Assembly: GCA_029268265.1 (NCBI GenBank)
Contig: JAJUGH010000003.1
Location: 1 to 36,033 of the forward strand
Length of the DNA stretch: 36,033 bases
Reading direction: 5' to 3'
DNA from: Alcaligenaceae bacterium
GTDB lineage: Bacteria > Pseudomonadota > Gammaproteobacteria > Burkholderiales > Burkholderiaceae_B
This document shows positions 20,070 through 28,868 of this stretch, in pieces. Both the position numbers and the translations under genes were made by a program. Each line of letters opens with the position of its first letter. Within the stretch, counting starts at the first letter, position 1. Under the pieces are notes generated by a model, which did no database searches, was not told the origin of the DNA, and was given only the letters and a program-made list of their open reading frames with translations.

Positions 20070-20504
20070 CTATGCGGCAAGGGCGTACTGCAAAGCGGCC
20101 TCGTAACCGAATGCGCCCAACCCTGCTATCACTCCTTGCGCCGCCGTAGCCAGGTAGGAATGATGGCGAAACTCCTCGCGCTTGTAGACATTGGATAAAT
20201 GCACTTCAACGTAAGGAATGCAAACGGCCGCCAGCGCATCTCGTATCGCAATACTGGTATGCGTGTAAGCGGCCGCGTTGATGATGATGTACTCCGTGCC
20301 CTCACGGGCGGCTTCCTGAATTCGGTCGACCAGGGCGCCTTCGTGGTTGCTTTGGAAGACGGTCAGTACCGCACCTTGGGCCTGTGCCAGGTTTTCGAGT
20401 CGTTCGTTGATGTCGGACAGAGAAAGCCTGCCGTAGACCTCGGGCTCGCGCGTGCCGAGCAGGTTTAGATTGGGGCCGTGCAGAACCAGAATGCGCTGCG
20501 CCAT
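20070..20504 (-). CDS. aroQ: 3-dehydroquinate dehydratase, type II
   Basis: 144 residues, the size of the small dodecameric type II enzyme; third step of the shikimate pathway. It starts [20 protein letters not shown], containing the conserved GPNLN and the catalytic Tyr segment [29 protein letters not shown] (substrate-binding Asn and catalytic His region) and [15 protein letters not shown] also match the family closely. The in-frame upstream ATG at 20570 would overlap promoter-like DNA. The Shine-Dalgarno is poor. It is the first gene of a probable operon with accB, accC and prmA. A second shikimate gene, aroE, is at 26042-26893 on the other strand. Confidence 0.97.
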   Translation of the reverse strand: MAQRILVLHGPNLNLLGTREPEVYGRLSLSDINERLENLAQAQGAVLTVFQSNHEGALVDRIQEAAREGTEYIIINAAAYTHTSIAIRDALAAVCIPYVEVHLSNVYKREEFRHHSYLATAAQGVIAGLGAFGYEAALQYALAA

Positions 20505-20532
20505 TATGGAAATTTTTTGAAGACAGACCGCC

Positions 20533-20568
20533 TTTTTACGCCAAAAAGCCCGGTTTGTCCAACAAACC
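20533..20568 (-). promoter_or_regulatory. Candidate aroQ-accBC promoter with overlapping dyad
   Basis: Read on minus, TTGGAC (20562-20557) and TAAAAA (20538-20533) are 18 bp apart and lie just before aroQ. A perfect dyad GGTTTGT/ACAAACC with a 3-base loop (20552-20568) covers the -35. Followed on minus by GGGCTTTTT, the same dyad could instead be a weak terminator for the TlpA-like gene that ends at 20594. Confidence 0.4.
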
Positions 20569-20593
20569 ACCCATAAATGGAACGAGCTTGACG

Positions 20594-21109
20594 CTATCCG
20601 CGGTCGGTCGAAAGCGAGGCCAGATGGGCATCAAGCTCAGCAGGATCAACCTGCCCGAGGATCTCGTGAGATATCCGGGAATCCGCATCAAAAACAACGG
20701 TATAGGGCAGGCCGCCCTTACTGTTGCCCAAGGCCTTCATCTGTTGGATGCCGCCGTGCCCGGCCACCACCAGGGGGTACGAGACCTTCACCTTTTCAAG
20801 AAAGCGTTCGATATTCGGCCGCGTGTCGATCGCGACACCCAGAAAGGTCATACCGGGATACTTGTGCGCCAGTTCGTCGAGGTCCGGCATCTCCTTGATG
20901 CACGGCGCACACCACGTGGCCCAGAAGTTCACCACCAGCGGCCGGCCCTGAAACCTGGACAACGGCACCGGCTCGCCATCGAGACCAGGATAGGAGTACG
21001 AAAGAAAGGTGGCTGCCCGATCAGGGTCAGTGCCGGCCAGCAAGGGGAAGGGGGCCAGCGCCGCGCCGGCGGCAGCCATGCCATGGCGCAGGAAGTCTCG
21101 CCGATTCAT
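20594..21109 (-). CDS. TlpA-like periplasmic thiol:disulfide oxidoreductase
   Basis: 171 residues from ATG 21109 (AAGG 8 bases upstream). The N-terminus, [20 protein letters not shown], carries an RR-D-F-L twin-arginine signal, unusual because many TlpA proteins use Sec signals or membrane anchors. A thioredoxin fold of AhpC/TSA-TlpA type follows: [12 protein letters not shown] with redox Cys at 67 and 70, [18 protein letters not shown], and the cis-Pro loop [14 protein letters not shown]. It probably reduces periplasmic disulfides, for example in cytochrome c maturation, but no such partner genes are nearby. It is divergent from mpl across 143 bp. Confidence 0.93.
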   Translation of the reverse strand: MNRRDFLRHGMAAAGAALAPFPLLAGTDPDRAATFLSYSYPGLDGEPVPLSRFQGRPLVVNFWATWCAPCIKEMPDLDELAHKYPGMTFLGVAIDTRPNIERFLEKVKVSYPLVVAGHGGIQQMKALGNSKGGLPYTVVFDADSRISHEILGQVDPAELDAHLASLSTDRG

Positions 21110-21228
21110 CGCGTAATGCCTTGATGTGTATTGAATATCGGTCTTGATGATAGCACTCCGGGAGGCGGCGCTCGTGCTGCACATGGACATGTCCGGCCAT
21201 GACTCGAACCCGGCCCTCAGGCTCCCAC

Positions 21229-21234
21229 TACAAT
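21229..21234 (+). promoter_or_regulatory. Possible -10 element of mpl
   Basis: TACAAT at 21229-21234, 19 bases before the mpl start codon, matches the -10 consensus at 5 of 6 bases. No acceptable -35 is seen 16-18 bp upstream. The 143-bp divergent region also holds the palindrome GGACATGTCC (21185-21194); nothing else stands out. Confidence 0.3.
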
Positions 21235-21252
21235 AGGCACCGGAGGATAAAC

Positions 21253-22632
21253 ATGCACTTGCACATCATCGGTATCTGCGGCACTTTCATGGGCGGCCTG
21301 GCTTTGATCGCCCGTGCTGCGGGCCATACCGTCACGGGCTGCGATGCCGGCGTCTACCCGCCCATGAGCACCCAGCTCGAGGAACAGGGCATCCGCCTGA
21401 TCGAAGGCTTCGATGCAGACCAGATGAGCCTGCGCCCGGATCTTTTCGTGGTGGGCAATGTGGTGCGCCGGGGGAATCCCCTCATGGAGGCGATCCTGGA
21501 CGCCGGGCTGCCCTACACCTCCGGACCGCAGTGGCTGGGTGAAGCCGTGCTGCGGGGGCGGCATGTCCTCGCGGTAGCCGGCACACACGGCAAGACCACC
21601 ACTACCGCCATGCTCACGCACGTGTTGCAGCATAATGGCCTAGCCCCGGACTTTCTGATCGGCGGTGTCGCCTCGGATTTCGGCGTTTCAGCCCGATATT
21701 CGCAGACCGGTCGCCACTTCGTGATCGAAGCGGACGAATACGACACGGCGTTCTTCGACAAGCGGTCCAAGTTCGTGCATTACCGGCCGCGCACGGCCAT
21801 ATTGAACAATCTGGAATACGACCACGCCGACATTTTCCCGGACCTTGCCGCCATCGAGACGCAATTCCATCACCTGCTTCGCACCGTTCCTGCGCAGGGG
21901 CGCATCATACTTCCTGCAAATGATGAAGCCTTGAAGCGTGTGGTGGAGCGCGGATGCTGGACCCCCACCGAAACGTTCGGGCCGGGCGGCGAGTGGCGCG
22001 CTGAAGGCGAGCCCGATTCCGGCCGCTTCGACGTCCTGCATGGCGAACGCCACCTGGGCACCATCGACTGGGAGCACGGCGGCGCTCACAATCAGCGCAA
22101 CGCGCTGGCATCCATCGCCGCAGCGAATCACGTCGGTATCGCACCGGCCCAGGCCATCCAGGCCCTGAACTGCTTCCGCGGCGTGAAGCGGCGTATGGAA
22201 GTGCGCGGAACCGTTGCGGGCGTCACCGTCTACGATGACTTCGCGCATCATCCCACCGCCATTGCCACCACAGTGGCCGGTTTGCGCCATCGGCACAAGG
22301 AAGGTCGCATCCTGGCCGTCGTCGAACCGCGTTCCAACACCATGAAACTGGGAGCCATGGCCGCCCGTCTGCCGGGGTCGCTGGCACAGGCTGACAGGGT
22401 ATTCTGCTTCGGCGCAACCTCAGGCCCGCATGCGCTCGGCTGGGATCCAGCCGCGGTGTTGGCCCCGCTGGGGGATCGCGCCAGCTGCTGGAACGATATC
22501 GATGACATGGTGGAGGCCATCTGCGCAGCCGCTCGCCCCGGCGACCACGTGCTGGTCATGAGCAATGGTGGCTTCGGAGGCATCCACGACCGCCTGTTGC
22601 GGCGCATGGCTCGTAGCGGGAGCCCCGCGTGA
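21253..22632 (+). CDS. mpl: UDP-N-acetylmuramate:L-alanyl-gamma-D-glutamyl-meso-diaminopimelate ligase
   Basis: 459 residues from ATG 21253 (GGAGGA 5 bases upstream). A peptidoglycan-recycling Mur ligase that joins recovered tripeptide to UDP-MurNAc. The N-terminal Rossmann domain opens MHLHIIGICGTFMGGLALIARAAGH, whose GICGTFMGG distinguishes Mpl from MurC (usually GIGG). The central ATPase has P-loop GTHGKTTTTAM (110-120) and the conserved DEYDTAFFDKRSKF region. The C-terminal domain includes the FRGVKRRMEV and YDDFAHHPTAI motifs. It heads a plus-strand run that contains three more envelope genes (TonB-like, mtgA, lptG) and overlaps the next gene by GTGA. Confidence 0.97.
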   Translation: MHLHIIGICGTFMGGLALIARAAGHTVTGCDAGVYPPMSTQLEEQGIRLIEGFDADQMSLRPDLFVVGNVVRRGNPLMEAILDAGLPYTSGPQWLGEAVLRGRHVLAVAGTHGKTTTTAMLTHVLQHNGLAPDFLIGGVASDFGVSARYSQTGRHFVIEADEYDTAFFDKRSKFVHYRPRTAILNNLEYDHADIFPDLAAIETQFHHLLRTVPAQGRIILPANDEALKRVVERGCWTPTETFGPGGEWRAEGEPDSGRFDVLHGERHLGTIDWEHGGAHNQRNALASIAAANHVGIAPAQAIQALNCFRGVKRRMEVRGTVAGVTVYDDFAHHPTAIATTVAGLRHRHKEGRILAVVEPRSNTMKLGAMAARLPGSLAQADRVFCFGATSGPHALGWDPAAVLAPLGDRASCWNDIDDMVEAICAAARPGDHVLVMSNGGFGGIHDRLLRRMARSGSPA

Positions 22633-23219
22633 TCCTCTATCTACACGGGTTCCGATCCTCGCCGCAGTCTACCAAAGCCGGCCTGCTGGCCCGCGCGGTG
22701 CATGAGGCGGGCCATGGGGATGCGTGGCACTGCCCGCAACTGCCCCCCAGTCCCCGGGAGGCGTTGGAACTCGCGGACCACCTCATCCATCAGCAGGTCG
22801 CCCAAGGCCTGGACCCTCACAACGGCCTAATCGTCCTGGGCTCTTCACTCGGCGGCTACTATGCAACCTGCCTTGCCGAAACCTGGCAATGCCGCGCCAT
22901 GCTGTTCAATCCGGTCGTGTACGCCGCGCGTGATCTCGCCACGCAAGTGGGCGAGCACACCATGTGGAACTCGCCGGAACGCTTCCATTTCCTGCCGGAG
23001 TACGTCGACGAGCTCGCCGAGATGGCGGTCGGGCGGCCTTCGGATCCCAGCCGGTACTACCTGATGGCGGCAACCGGCGACGAAGTGCTGGACTGGCGCG
23101 AGATGGTGGAGTGGTACCAGGGCTGTGAACTGCGACTGCTCGAGGGCAGCGACCACGGCATCTCGGACTTCGAGCAATGGCTGCCCGAAGTGATGGACCG
23201 CATCCTGCAGCGCCAATGA
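22629..23219 (+). CDS. YqiA/YcfP-type alpha/beta-fold esterase
   Basis: 196 residues with GTG start at 22629 overlapping the mpl stop as GTGA. It begins MILYLHGFRSSPQSTKA, the oxyanion strand HGFRSSP of the YqiA family. The nucleophile elbow is GSSLGG with Ser73; the acid is probably the Asp in ATGDEVLDW, and the base the His in GSDHGISDF. These small cytosolic esterases hydrolyse acyl-CoA or short esters in vitro; the physiological substrate is unknown. Placement right after mpl and before an RNase II-like gene, with overlapping ends on both sides, suggests one transcript rather than a shared pathway. Confidence 0.92.
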   Translation: MILYLHGFRSSPQSTKAGLLARAVHEAGHGDAWHCPQLPPSPREALELADHLIHQQVAQGLDPHNGLIVLGSSLGGYYATCLAETWQCRAMLFNPVVYAARDLATQVGEHTMWNSPERFHFLPEYVDELAEMAVGRPSDPSRYYLMAATGDEVLDWREMVEWYQGCELRLLEGSDHGISDFEQWLPEVMDRILQRQ

Positions 23220-25141
23220 AAACCGCCGTACCCACGGCCAAAACAGATCACATCATGTACGTTCTTTACGAAGAAAGCGGTAACTTCAAAGCCGCAAAAG
23301 TGTTTTCCCGTAGCGACTCGACCATGCAGGTAGAGTCCGAAAGCGGCAAGCGCAGCAAGATCAAAAACGCCAACGTCCTGTTCGAGTTCGATGCCCCCGA
23401 CCCGCAAACATTGCTGAAGCAGGGACAGGCACAGGCCGCCGAGATCGAAATCGACTTCCTGTGGGAATGTACGCCGCAAGAAGAGTTCGAAGCGACCACC
23501 TTTGCCGAGGAGTACTTCGGCCACCCGCCCAATGCCGTGGAAAAGGCCGCGCTGATCTTCGCCCTGAACAGTGCCCCGGCGTATTTCCATCGTCGCGGCA
23601 AGGGGTGCTATCGCCCTGCCCCGCCCGATATTCTGGCCGCCGCCCTCGCTGCGCTTGAGAAGAAGCGCCTGCAAGCCGAGCAACAGCAGCGCTGGACCGA
23701 TCAGCTCCTGGCCGGTGAGCTACCGCCAGAGATCGGCCAGATGGCCACTGCGCTCCTGACACGGCCGGACAAAAACTCGAATGAATGGAAGGCTTTCAAC
23801 GCCGCCGTCGAGCAAAAGCAGACCACCCCCGAACGGCTGTTGCTTTCCGTAGGCGCCTGGCCGCATCCGCTCGCCCTGCATCAGGCACGCTTCATGGCCA
23901 CGCACTTCCCCAAGGGAGCCGAATTCCCCGAAGTGACGCCGACGCAGGATTTCGACGATCTCCCGATCGCAGACGTCGTGGCTTACTCCATGGACGACAG
24001 CTTCACCACCGAAGTCGATGACGCGATCTCGGTGACGACTCTGGGCGACGACATGATCCGCCTGGGCATTCACATCGCGGCTCCCGGCCTTGCCATCGAG
24101 CGCGATGGAGAGCTCGACCGGCTCGCCCGCGCGCGCATGTCCACGGTCTACACCCCCGGACACAAGATCCCGATGCTCCCCGGCGAAATGATTTCGGCGT
24201 TTTCGCTGGATGCAGGAAAACTGCGTCCGGCGGTATCGCTATATGTAGACGCCAACCTGGCTACGGGTGAGATGACGAGCACCGAGACCCGGCTCGAGCG
24301 CATTCGTGTCGCCGAAAATCTGCGGCACGATCGGCTTGACGACGCCATCACCACCGAAGCGCTCAACGATCCGTCTGCCGATGTTCCGTATGCGGAATGG
24401 GTACGCCCGCTCTGGCGTTATGCCCAGCACCTCACCGCCCAACGCGATGCGGTGCGAGGGAAAGCAGAGAGCAACAATCGCGTGGAGTACAGCTTCATCC
24501 TGGAAGGGCCGCATGACGATCCGGACACGCCTGTGCGCCTGGTGCCGCGCCGTCGCGATGCGCCGCTGGACCGCATCATCGCCGAACTGATGATTCTGGC
24601 CAACAATCTTTGGGGCGGACTGCTCGCTCAACACGGCGTACCGGGGATCTACCGCTCCCAGCAGGCCGGCCGCGTACGCATGTCCACCCATCCGTTACCG
24701 CACGAGGCAATAGGGGTGCCCTATTACGCCTGGTCCACCTCACCGCTACACCGCTACGTGGACCTGGTAAACCAGTGGCAGGTAATTGCGACGGCACGAC
24801 ACGGCGTGTCGGCCCGGCTGGCGGCTCCCTTCAAGCCGAAGGACGCCGACCTGTTCGCCATCATCGGCGCTTTCGACGCCCAGTATTCCGCCTGGGGCGA
24901 TTATCAGAACGCCATGGAGCGTTACTGGTGTCTGCGCTGGCTGCAGCAACAAGACATACGCGTCACCGAGGCAACCGTCCTTCGCGACGACCTCGTTCGC
25001 CTCGACCACGCCCCGCTGGTGACCCGTGTGCCCGGCATGCCCACACTGGAACGGGGCCACAAGGTCTCGATCGAGATTATGGGTTTTGACGAGCTGGGCC
25101 TTGAAGTGGACTGCAGGCTGCGCGACACTGCCCCTGCATAA
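23216..25141 (+). CDS. RNase II/RNB family exoribonuclease
   Basis: 641 residues from ATG 23216, which overlaps the esterase stop as ATGA. ATG 23255 (MYVLYEESGNFKAAKV) fits family N-termini and is a real alternative. An N-terminal RNA-binding part (about 14-190) precedes the RNB domain: the Mg-binding cluster is SMDDSFTTEVDDA with D260, E266, D268 and D269, then IHIAAPGL, PGHKIPMLPGEM and AELMILANN. The motif normally SP(I/L)RRY is SPLHRY here, with His512 where RNase II has an essential Arg (E. coli Arg500 by my alignment). A short OB-like C-terminal segment follows. The enzyme should degrade RNA 3' to 5', but the His change could lower activity. It is not RNase R, which is longer and has a basic tail. 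Confidence 0.93.
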   Translation: MKTAVPTAKTDHIMYVLYEESGNFKAAKVFSRSDSTMQVESESGKRSKIKNANVLFEFDAPDPQTLLKQGQAQAAEIEIDFLWECTPQEEFEATTFAEEYFGHPPNAVEKAALIFALNSAPAYFHRRGKGCYRPAPPDILAAALAALEKKRLQAEQQQRWTDQLLAGELPPEIGQMATALLTRPDKNSNEWKAFNAAVEQKQTTPERLLLSVGAWPHPLALHQARFMATHFPKGAEFPEVTPTQDFDDLPIADVVAYSMDDSFTTEVDDAISVTTLGDDMIRLGIHIAAPGLAIERDGELDRLARARMSTVYTPGHKIPMLPGEMISAFSLDAGKLRPAVSLYVDANLATGEMTSTETRLERIRVAENLRHDRLDDAITTEALNDPSADVPYAEWVRPLWRYAQHLTAQRDAVRGKAESNNRVEYSFILEGPHDDPDTPVRLVPRRRDAPLDRIIAELMILANNLWGGLLAQHGVPGIYRSQQAGRVRMSTHPLPHEAIGVPYYAWSTSPLHRYVDLVNQWQVIATARHGVSARLAAPFKPKDADLFAIIGAFDAQYSAWGDYQNAMERYWCLRWLQQQDIRVTEATVLRDDLVRLDHAPLVTRVPGMPTLERGHKVSIEIMGFDELGLEVDCRLRDTAPA

Positions 25142-25158
25142 GTCCGGGGTTCGCATCC

Positions 25159-26037
25159 ATGTCCGTACTGGCAGCACGCCTTCTGCAGATTCGGGGAAGC
25201 CGCGACGACCACTTCGGCATCGCGTTGCTGATTTCGCTGGCCGTCCATGCGGCCATGCTGGCGATACACCTCTCCTCGCCACCCCCACCGCACGCTCATG
25301 AAACCACGCTGGAAGTGACACTGCTGAACGTACGGGGCGATACGCCACCGATGGCGCCGAAGGTGATTGCGCAGCATGATTTCGATGGAGGCGGTGACGC
25401 GCAGGCAGGGGTCGCCGCCACGCCGCTTCCTCTCACCGCCAGCAACACGCCGGATGAAGTCGTGCTGGCCGCCCTGAAGAAACGCCAGGAGGAGCTGGAA
25501 GCGGAACAGCAGCGCCTATTCGCCTTGCTGCAAGCCTCCGACGCGGCGGCTATTGACGGTGAGGTTCCCGAGCCTGCAGACGGCGCCGACCCCGGCGAAG
25601 ACGAGCTGGAACAGGAAAGCGTCATTATCAACGCACGCATCGCCGCATTGAAGGAACGCATCGAACGCTACAACGCCAGGCCCCGCCAGCACTTCGTGGG
25701 GCCGTCGGCCGCTTCGGCGCCGGAAGCGCAATATGTCGAAGCATGGCGCCAGAAGATCGAACTGCTCGGTACGGAACATTATCCGGATGAAGCCCGCGGC
25801 AAGGTATATGGCAGCTTGCAGCTCACGGTCTACATACGCCGTGATGGCTCACTGCTACGGGTCGAGATCGATCGGCCTGCCATGCATCCTGTGTTGAACC
25901 AGGCGGCCCTGCGTATCGTTCAATTGGCCGCGCCATTCCCCCCGCTGCCGGCAGAGCTGGCTGCCGACACCGACATCCTGGCCATCACCCGAACCTGGCA
26001 TTTCACGCGCGACCAGCTCGAAACTCGCGTACCCTGA
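25159..26037 (+). CDS. TonB-like energy transducer/TonB C-terminal domain protein
   Basis: 292 residues. A basic N-terminus leads to one transmembrane helix (about 20-38, IALLISLAVHAAMLAIHL) and the typical PPPPH stretch. The middle (about 95-175) is acidic and Gln/Glu-rich with coiled-coil character (LAALKKRQEELEAEQQRLFAL) instead of the long Pro-Lys repeats of classical TonB. The C-terminal domain (about 195-285) carries YPDEARGKVYGSLQLTVYIRRDGSLL, the strand pattern of the TonB C-terminus. No exbB/exbD lies alongside, so it may be a variant transducer or a structural periplasm-spanning protein. It begins 17 bases after the RNase II-like gene and ends 4 bases before aroE. Confidence 0.85.
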   Translation: MSVLAARLLQIRGSRDDHFGIALLISLAVHAAMLAIHLSSPPPPHAHETTLEVTLLNVRGDTPPMAPKVIAQHDFDGGGDAQAGVAATPLPLTASNTPDEVVLAALKKRQEELEAEQQRLFALLQASDAAAIDGEVPEPADGADPGEDELEQESVIINARIAALKERIERYNARPRQHFVGPSAASAPEAQYVEAWRQKIELLGTEHYPDEARGKVYGSLQLTVYIRRDGSLLRVEIDRPAMHPVLNQAALRIVQLAAPFPPLPAELAADTDILAITRTWHFTRDQLETRVP

Positions 26038-26041
26038 GCCC

Positions 26042-26893
26042 ATGACCTTGAACACGCCCCAACGGTATGCCGTCATCGGCAACCCGATCGAACACAGCCG
26101 CTCGCCGGCCATCCACGCCGCCTTTGCCAGACAGTGCGGCATCGAGCTGCAGTACGATCGTCTGCTTGCGCCGTTGGACGGCTTCGCCGACACGGTCGAA
26201 ACCTTCTTCGCAAATGGCGGCCGGGGGCTGAACGTGACTGTGCCCTTCAAGGAGCAGGCATTCCAGCTGGCGCGTGACCACCTCAGCGATCGCGCGCGTA
26301 TTGCCGGCGCGGTCAACACGTTGTGGCACGAAGACGGCAAGGTTCATGGCTGCAACACGGACGGTGTGGGACTGCTCAACGATTTGCGCCGGCTCGGACA
26401 CGACCCGGCGGGCCGGCGCGTGTTGCTGGTGGGCGCGGGCGGGGCCGCCCGGGGCGTCGTGCTGCCACTGCTGGCCGCCGGCTGCGTGGAGCTGCGTGTC
26501 GTGAATCGCAGCAGTGAGCGGGCCGTACGCCTTCATCACGACGTGGTCGAACAGCTGCCGCAGCACGGCCGCCACCTGTCATCGGGCTCTCTGGACGAGG
26601 CGGGGTCCGACTGGGACATCGTCATCAACGCCACCTCCAGCAGCCTGGTCGGCGACGCGCCCGCCTTACCGGGTGAAATCTATGCGACTGGCGCGCTCGC
26701 TTACGACATGGTTTATGGCACTGAGCCGACGCCGTTCATGCTGAAAGCACGCGCACAGGGCGCAGCCGCTTGCGCAGACGGCCTGGGCATGCTCGTGGGC
26801 CAGGCGGCAGCGAGCTTTGAAATATGGCATGGCGTGCTGCCCGATGCCGTACCGGTGCTGGCCCAGCTGCGGGCCGACCTGGAAGCCGGCTGA
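26042..26893 (+). CDS. aroE: Shikimate dehydrogenase (NADP+)
   Basis: 283 residues. It reduces 3-dehydroshikimate to shikimate. The substrate site has NPIEHSRSPAIHAAFA (Ser-x-Ser), NVTVPFK with the catalytic Lys, and GCNTDGVG with the conserved Asn and Asp. The nucleotide loop is GAGGAARG, followed by VVNRSSERA, whose Asn-Arg-Ser favours NADP. The C-terminus ends DGLGMLVGQAAASFEIWHG, diagnostic of AroE. It begins 4 bases after the TonB-like gene and lies 12 bases before mtgA, within the same transcript. Confidence 0.97.
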   Translation: MTLNTPQRYAVIGNPIEHSRSPAIHAAFARQCGIELQYDRLLAPLDGFADTVETFFANGGRGLNVTVPFKEQAFQLARDHLSDRARIAGAVNTLWHEDGKVHGCNTDGVGLLNDLRRLGHDPAGRRVLLVGAGGAARGVVLPLLAAGCVELRVVNRSSERAVRLHHDVVEQLPQHGRHLSSGSLDEAGSDWDIVINATSSSLVGDAPALPGEIYATGALAYDMVYGTEPTPFMLKARAQGAAACADGLGMLVGQAAASFEIWHGVLPDAVPVLAQLRADLEAG

Positions 26894-26905
26894 GGCGCGG
26901 TCGGC

Positions 26906-27610
26906 ATGGCAGTATTGCGCCTACTGAAGACGTTGTTGCTGGTTGCCGCCGGCCTGGTGCTGATTTACCAGGTAGGCCTGCTGATCATGGTGATCTGGTA
27001 CGGCGTGTACAACCCCTCTAGCACCGCCGTCATGCAGCAGACGCTGCGCGAGCTGCGCCGCGAGGACCCCGGGGCCGCACTCAGGCATCAATGGGTGCCG
27101 TACGAAGAGATCAGCACGCACCTGAAGCGAGCAGTGGTCGCCTCGGAAGACTCGAACTTCATCAACCATTCCGGTGTGGAATGGGAAGACATCATGCGGG
27201 CCTGGGAATACAACCGCAAGCAGGCCGCCAGCGGAAGCAACGCCATGCGGGGCGGCTCGACCATCACCCAACAGCTGGCGAAGAACCTCTTTCTGTCCAA
27301 TTCACGCAGCTACCTGCGCAAGGGCCAGGAGTTGATCATCACCTACATGATCGAACTCACCATGGACAAGAAGCGGATTCTGGAGCTTTACCTGAATTTT
27401 GCCCAGTGGGGTGTCGACGTCTTCGGTATCCAGGCCGCGGCGATGCACTACTACAAGCGCGATGCGGCCTCGCTGGGCCCAAGCCAATCCGCAAGGCTGG
27501 CGACCATGCTGCCGCGTCCGGCGTTCTACGACAAGAATCGGGATACCCGCTACCTGCGTTCGCGCAGCGCCACCATCCAGCAGCGCATGCGGCTCGTGCA
27601 GGTGCCCTGA
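26906..27610 (+). CDS. mtgA: Monofunctional biosynthetic peptidoglycan transglycosylase
   Basis: 234 residues. It has an N-terminal membrane anchor (about 5-33) and a GT51 glycosyltransferase domain that polymerises lipid II into glycan strands in the periplasm. The catalytic Glu is E81 in VVASEDSNFINHSG; the second conserved block is RGGSTITQQLAKNLFLS with the donor-site residues; ELYLNFAQWG and FGIQAAA complete the fold. There is no transpeptidase domain, matching MtgA rather than a class A PBP. No clear ribosome-binding site precedes ATG 26906, so coupling to aroE is likely. The order aroE-mtgA is common in betaproteobacteria. Confidence 0.96.
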   Translation: MAVLRLLKTLLLVAAGLVLIYQVGLLIMVIWYGVYNPSSTAVMQQTLRELRREDPGAALRHQWVPYEEISTHLKRAVVASEDSNFINHSGVEWEDIMRAWEYNRKQAASGSNAMRGGSTITQQLAKNLFLSNSRSYLRKGQELIITYMIELTMDKKRILELYLNFAQWGVDVFGIQAAAMHYYKRDAASLGPSQSARLATMLPRPAFYDKNRDTRYLRSRSATIQQRMRLVQVP

Positions 27611-27689
27611 ACCATCCGGCCGGCGGGCGACCACCGGGCAACGATGTTAATCTTGCGTATTCTGGACCTCCCGCTTCATTCCGAACCCC

Positions 27690-28868
27690 ATGCGCACGAC
27701 CCGACGCTACCTGGCACAAGAGATCTATCGATCCAGTTCCGTCGTGCTCATCGCCCTCCTGGGCCTCTTCACCCTGTTCGCCCTGATCGAGGAACTCGAC
27801 AAGGTCGGCACCCGGTTCACGCTGCTGAATCTGTTCTACATGCAGGCGCTCGCCGTACCGGCGTATCTGTACGACCTTCTTCCCATCGGGGTGCTTATTG
27901 GTGCGGTGCTGGCATTGGCCGGCCTGGCCCAGCGCAACGAACTCGTGATACTGCGGGTTTCGGGGGTCAGCGGCTTCAAGCTACTGGCGACGCTGTGGCT
28001 GGTCACCATTCCCTGGGTGATCGGCGCCTTCGTTTTGTCGGAAGTCGTCACGCCCGCTGCCGAGCTGAAAGCCAGCGAAGTGAGCCTGCAGCTGCTCGGG
28101 CGAGCCGAAGGAGGCCGCATGAGCAGTGGCTACTGGTTCAAGGAAGCCGATGCAGACGGTGGCACGCGCATCATCAATATTTCCGGACTGGGCGCCGATG
28201 GCTCAGTCAGTGGCGTCATTTTGTATGAATTCCGCGCCGGCCAGGAATTGGCGTCGATGTCCCAGGCCGCCAGAGGGCAATTCACCGGCGATTCGTTGCG
28301 TCTGCACGATGTCACGCAGACCATCGTCGATGAAAAATCGGTTGCCGCACTTGCCGATGCCCGGCCGCCTTCCGAGCCGGTGACCCGGATCGAGAAGCAC
28401 GCTGAGCGGGTTCTGCCCACCACCCTCACGCCGGACCGACTCATTGCACGCGTGCTCACGCCCGAGCGCATGTCGATCCTGGATCTCACGGATTACATCG
28501 GCTACCTGTCCGAAAACAATCTACAGACCGACAGGCAGGTGGTGGCGCTGTGGCGCAAGGTTGCCTACCCCTTCACACTCTTCGTCATGATGACGATCGC
28601 GGCTCCTATCGCCTTCATGCAGACACGCCGAGGCGGCGTGGGCACAAAGGTCTTTATCGGCATCCTTCTGGGTGTGGGCTTCTTCATGATCAACCAGCTA
28701 GCGCTCAACGTGGGAATGCTGAGCCAGTGGGCGCCCTGGGTGACCGCCCTGGTTCCGAACGTCGGCGCGTTGACGCTTGCGTTCGGTATTCTTGTGCTGA
28801 TGGAGAACCAGCACGGCGTGCGCCGCTTCCTGCAGGCGCGATGGCCATGGAGCGGGAAGACGGCATGA
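27690..28868 (+). CDS. lptG: LPS export ABC transporter permease LptG
   Basis: 392 residues with the LptF/LptG layout: three transmembrane helices at the N-terminus (about 15-125), a periplasmic beta-jellyroll domain (about 130-275) and three helices at the C-terminus (about 290-380). It opens [20 protein letters not shown] and contains the coupling helix [17 protein letters not shown]. The last helices hold the conserved block [21 protein letters not shown]. LptG pairs with LptF and the LptB ATPase to extract LPS from the inner membrane. lptF usually lies directly upstream but is not here; mtgA occupies that place 79 bases before. It overlaps apaH by ATGA. Confidence 0.94.
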   Translation: MRTTRRYLAQEIYRSSSVVLIALLGLFTLFALIEELDKVGTRFTLLNLFYMQALAVPAYLYDLLPIGVLIGAVLALAGLAQRNELVILRVSGVSGFKLLATLWLVTIPWVIGAFVLSEVVTPAAELKASEVSLQLLGRAEGGRMSSGYWFKEADADGGTRIINISGLGADGSVSGVILYEFRAGQELASMSQAARGQFTGDSLRLHDVTQTIVDEKSVAALADARPPSEPVTRIEKHAERVLPTTLTPDRLIARVLTPERMSILDLTDYIGYLSENNLQTDRQVVALWRKVAYPFTLFVMMTIAAPIAFMQTRRGGVGTKVFIGILLGVGFFMINQLALNVGMLSQWAPWVTALVPNVGALTLAFGILVLMENQHGVRRFLQARWPWSGKTA

